The notes under the pieces were generated by a model. The model was given only the letters and a program-made list of their open reading frames with translations, had not been told where the DNA came from and did no database searches. Positions 61,940 through 64,000 of a stretch of 64,000 nucleotides of DNA are shown here, piece after piece. The stretch's first letter is position 1. Every line of letters starts with the position of its first letter. A program made the position numbers and the translations under genes. The stretch is from JBCCSZ01 sp039821145 (lineage in GTDB: Bacteria > Bacteroidota > Bacteroidia > Chitinophagales > Saprospiraceae), in assembly GCA_039821145.1 (NCBI GenBank), contig JBCBOS010000023.1:1-64000 (forward strand), written 5' to 3'.

Positions 61940-62800
61940 TTATAGGTTGAACAAACGAGAAATGGTAAAGCCGAGGCGAAATTCGCCATCCCCCCAATTG
62001 GTGTTGGTGTAGGGAAGGTAATCCGTCTCCATGATGCCTGTGGCATTGGTAAAATTGACTTGGAAGACGTGCCCTCCTGTTTCGATTTCCAGTCCAATGC
62101 CGATGGGTGGGTAAAAATCGTTGGCCGAGTCGCGCAAGGAAGAAATCGGATAGGCGATGTCGGCAATGATGCCCAAGACCTTGGTGATTTGAATTCGGGT
62201 GGCAGCACCGATGTGCAACAAGCCATTGTCATCATCGAAGGTCACTTGGTTGCGGTGTACATAGCCCCCCGATACTTGCAGCGCAAAGCGATCGGAGAAT
62301 TTGCGGGCCAGCAACAACTGAGCGTGATAGGACAGTCGGTGGGTGAATTTGTCAAAATTGGCCACAGATTCTGGGCTCTCGCTCTTTTCCATTGTCGATA
62401 AACTACTCAGTCCCGTAAAGGTGAGCGACAGAGGCGTACTCCCATCATCGGTTTGGTGGAAAATTCGAAATTTCATTTCCCCGTGCAGGTTCTGCTGCAA
62501 TTGAGAGGAGCCTTTGGTCCGGAATACCCCTATTGTGAGCTTGTCGGATACGCCATAATTTGCGCCGATCATGATGTCCTCGGCATTTTCCAGGCCGTAG
62601 AAGTTTTGCCAACCACCATTTGAGCCTGCAAAGTCGCCGAAGCGGTGGCCAATTCGAATGTCCAACTTGCGCCGAGGCGTTGTCTCGACAGAATGAGAGT
62701 TGATGATTCGAGTGTCTTTGAACGTCTGGTAGACCCTGATTTGCGCCTGGCTTGGCACGGCAAAAGAGAGCAAGAGCAATAGGAAGAGTAGATGTTTCAT
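61940..62800 (-). CDS. DUF5777 beta-barrel outer-membrane protein
   Basis: 286 residues. A signal peptide ends near PSQAQ. The segment KLDIRIGHRFGDFAGSNGGW and the repeated barrel strands fit DUF5777, a beta-barrel family often encoded next to c-type cytochromes. A TTG at 62806 could extend it by two residues, but ATG 62800 is the usual choice. Together with the cytochrome it may form an envelope redox unit; the substrate is unknown. Confidence 0.75.
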   Translation of the reverse strand: MKHLLFLLLLLSFAVPSQAQIRVYQTFKDTRIINSHSVETTPRRKLDIRIGHRFGDFAGSNGGWQNFYGLENAEDIMIGANYGVSDKLTIGVFRTKGSSQLQQNLHGEMKFRIFHQTDDGSTPLSLTFTGLSSLSTMEKSESPESVANFDKFTHRLSYHAQLLLARKFSDRFALQVSGGYVHRNQVTFDDDNGLLHIGAATRIQITKVLGIIADIAYPISSLRDSANDFYPPIGIGLEIETGGHVFQVNFTNATGIMETDYLPYTNTNWGDGEFRLGFTISRLFNL

Positions 62801-62899
62801 TGTCAATGTTTGAAAAGCTTAGCTTTTGGATCAATTGTTCCTCTTTGGCAAGCCATTTTCGAGCCAATGTCTTCCTGTCATTTTTGACAACTCATCTGT

Positions 62900-63157
62900 C
62901 TACGGAGTGAATGACAGCGGCAATACAGGGCTGGCACAAGAGTCAGAAATCTCCTTGAGATTGGAAGTGTGTGGTGGAAAACACTGGGCGGGCCATTTGT
63001 CGCAGAAAATAGCCTGCTGGTTGTTCCACCAAACTACTTGCATTTTTTTATTGGTGCTGTTTGAAAGCGGACGCAAGATAACAATTTCTCCAAAGTTGTC
63101 CCACACATATTCCAGAATCCGAACCTTTTGAAGGTCGATTTGTATTAAATGTAGCAT
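62900..63157 (-). CDS. Possible small protein, hypothetical
   Basis: 85 residues, ATG at 63157. The sequence RILEYVWDNFGEIVILRPLS and VVWWNNQQAIFCDKWP reads like real protein, with three cysteines. No homolog is recalled. It shares its 5' region with the promoter of the bacilliredoxin gene on the other strand, which lowers confidence. Confidence 0.35.
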   Translation of the reverse strand: MLHLIQIDLQKVRILEYVWDNFGEIVILRPLSNSTNKKMQVVWWNNQQAIFCDKWPAQCFPPHTSNLKEISDSCASPVLPLSFTP

Positions 63158-63173
63158 AAATCGCCTATTTTTG
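63139..63173 (+). promoter_or_regulatory. Promoter of the bacilliredoxin gene
   Basis: TTTG at 63139-63142, a 23-bp spacer and TATTTTTG at 63166-63173 match the Bacteroidota consensus. The gene starts 30 bases after the box. Confidence 0.55.
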
Positions 63174-63202
63174 TTGTAAAATAACGTAAACCTAAACGAG
63201 AT

Positions 63203-63619
63203 ATGTATCCACCACATTTAGTAGCTCCCATGAGCAAAGACCTCACTGATCATGGCTTCGAGAGCCTCACAACACCAGAAGAGGTCAACAGTGTATTGGA
63301 TGGTCAGAAAGGAACTGCCCTTTTGGTTGTCAATTCCGTTTGCGGCTGTGCAGCAGCCAACGCCCGCCCAGGTGCCAAAATGTCTTTGGCAGGTGATGCA
63401 ACACCCGATAAATTATATACCGTTTTTGCAGGGGTAGACAAGGCTGCGACAGACAAAGCACGGGAATATCTCCTTCCCTATCCACCTTCCTCCCCATCCA
63501 TTGCCTTGTTCAAGGATGGCAAATTGGTCCACTTCATCGAAAGACACCACATCGAAGGTAGATCGGCCGAGATCATTGCCACCAACCTGAAAATGGCTTA
63601 CGAACACCACTGCAAGTAA
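63203..63619 (+). CDS. BrxA/BrxB (YphP/YqiW) family bacilliredoxin
   Basis: 138 residues, the normal size. The redox-active C47-G-C49 in NSVCGCAAANARPGA and the later HFIERHHIEGR match the family. It reverses bacillithiol mixed disulfides on proteins in Firmicutes, and many Bacteroidota also make bacillithiol, so the same role is plausible here. A good promoter lies just upstream and a hairpin follows. Confidence 0.88.
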   Translation: MYPPHLVAPMSKDLTDHGFESLTTPEEVNSVLDGQKGTALLVVNSVCGCAAANARPGAKMSLAGDATPDKLYTVFAGVDKAATDKAREYLLPYPPSSPSIALFKDGKLVHFIERHHIEGRSAEIIATNLKMAYEHHCK

Positions 63620-63643
63620 GTCCTCGACAGACACAATGTTTCA

Positions 63644-63680
63644 AATCCCGGACCTGTACGACAAAGCAGGCCCGGGATTT
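63644..63680 (+). terminator. Terminator after the bacilliredoxin gene
   Basis: The arms aatcccggacctg (63644-63656) and caggcccgggatt (63667-63679) pair over 13 bp with one mismatch, followed by only a weak T-stretch. Confidence 0.6.
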
Positions 63681-63788
63681 GTGATTTCTACCAGGGTTCA
63701 ATTTCCGATAAAAGTATTGATACTCCATACAATCCTACAAAGCTGAACGGAAAAGAAACCCAATATTTGCAAGCAAAACAACAGCCGC

Positions 63789-64000
63789 ATGAGACAAGTA
63801 TCATGGACAGGGGTATATCCCGCCGTCACCACCAAATTCACAGCCGAAGGAGCGCTGGACATCTCCGCATTTCTGCACAACATCGGCCAGCAAGTGGAAG
63901 CTGGTGTGGATGGCATCATCATCGGTGGCTCACTCGGAGAAAGCAGTACCCTCAGCCAAGAAGAACGCCTGCAACTGGCCGAGGCTTGTCTGGAGAAGTA
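63789..64000 (+). CDS. DapA-family aldolase/synthase, 5' part (cut by the window end)
   Basis: The frame opens at ATG 63789 and is still open at 64000 (70 codons). The start WTGVYPAVTTKFTAEGALD and GVDGIIIGGSLGESSTLSQE match the dihydrodipicolinate-synthase superfamily. The usual GTTGES phosphate-binding loop reads GGSLGES here, so the enzyme may be an N-acetylneuraminate lyase-like or sugar-acid member instead of DapA itself. A near -7 box (AATATTTG, 63762-63769) precedes it. Confidence 0.8.
   Translation, partial: MRQVSWTGVYPAVTTKFTAEGALDISAFLHNIGQQVEAGVDGIIIGGSLGESSTLSQEERLQLAEACLEK

Overview
The window looks like chromosomal DNA from a Bacteroidota bacterium, most likely a Saprospiria/Lewinella-type marine or sludge organism (inference). 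The signs are type IX secretion (T9SS) C-terminal sorting domains on several secreted proteins, a T9SS plug-like DUF5103 protein, DUF5723 and DUF5777 beta-barrels, LytS/LytTR signalling, few Shine-Dalgarno sites, and the Bacteroidota -7 promoter box TAnnTTTG at many gene starts. Most of it is ordinary moderately GC-rich core sequence. The left edge (1-963) is visibly more AT-rich and carries a repeat protein that may be accessory DNA. No insertion sequence, prophage, CRISPR array or rRNA was seen; one tRNA (Val, TAC) is present.

Layout. 0-1.1 kb: 3' end of a gene with near-identical pentatricopeptide-like repeats, then tRNA-Val. 1.3-5.3 kb: AsmA-like protein, flavin reductase, DUF429 protein. 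5.8-10.2 kb: serine beta-lactamase-like hydrolase, a divergent TIGR03643/DUF2256 pair, an outer-membrane barrel and an alpha/beta hydrolase. 10.4-12.2 kb: LytS kinase and LytTR regulator. 12.3-17.2 kb: BlaI repressor with three operator-like dyads, M56 (BlaR1-like) sensor protease, and a surface-sorted double-PDZ protein. 17.3-20.8 kb: second LytTR regulator, two paralogous S24 repressors, rlmB. 21.0-24.6 kb: M36 metallopeptidase. 24.7-31.0 kb: ECF sigma factor with a membrane TPR anti-sigma candidate, divergent from a large secreted/outer-membrane protein and a TPR-CHAT protease-like protein. 31.2-34.2 kb: coiled-coil protein with a helix-hairpin-helix tail, and asd. 34.6-41.7 kb: lamin-tail surface protein, TolC plus HlyD-type adaptor, DUF2064 glycosyltransferase, tadA. 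41.7-50.6 kb: small secreted proteins, pcm, phosphohexomutase, EEP phosphatase plus dgkA, DUF5723 barrel, ElaA acetyltransferase. 50.8-55.1 kb: two convergent T9SS cargo proteins, the T9SS plug protein and 3-methyladenine glycosylase. 55.1-59.0 kb: second ECF sigma operon, with an anti-sigma-like protein that ends in a beta-barrel and an upstream lipoprotein. 59.2-64.0 kb: guaB, dihaem cytochrome with DUF5777 barrel, bacilliredoxin, and the start of a DapA-family gene.

The theme is envelope biology: secreted cargo, secretion parts, barrels and at least five envelope-facing regulatory modules (LytS/LytTR, BlaI/M56, two ECF sigma sets, twin S24 repressors). The most system-like candidates are the ECF/TPR/surface-protein/CHAT cluster (24.7-31.0 kb), the BlaI/M56/PDZ cluster (12.3-17.2 kb) and the sigma/barrel-fused anti-sigma operon (55.1-59.0 kb). 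Functions are assigned by reading translated sequence against remembered families; no database search was run.
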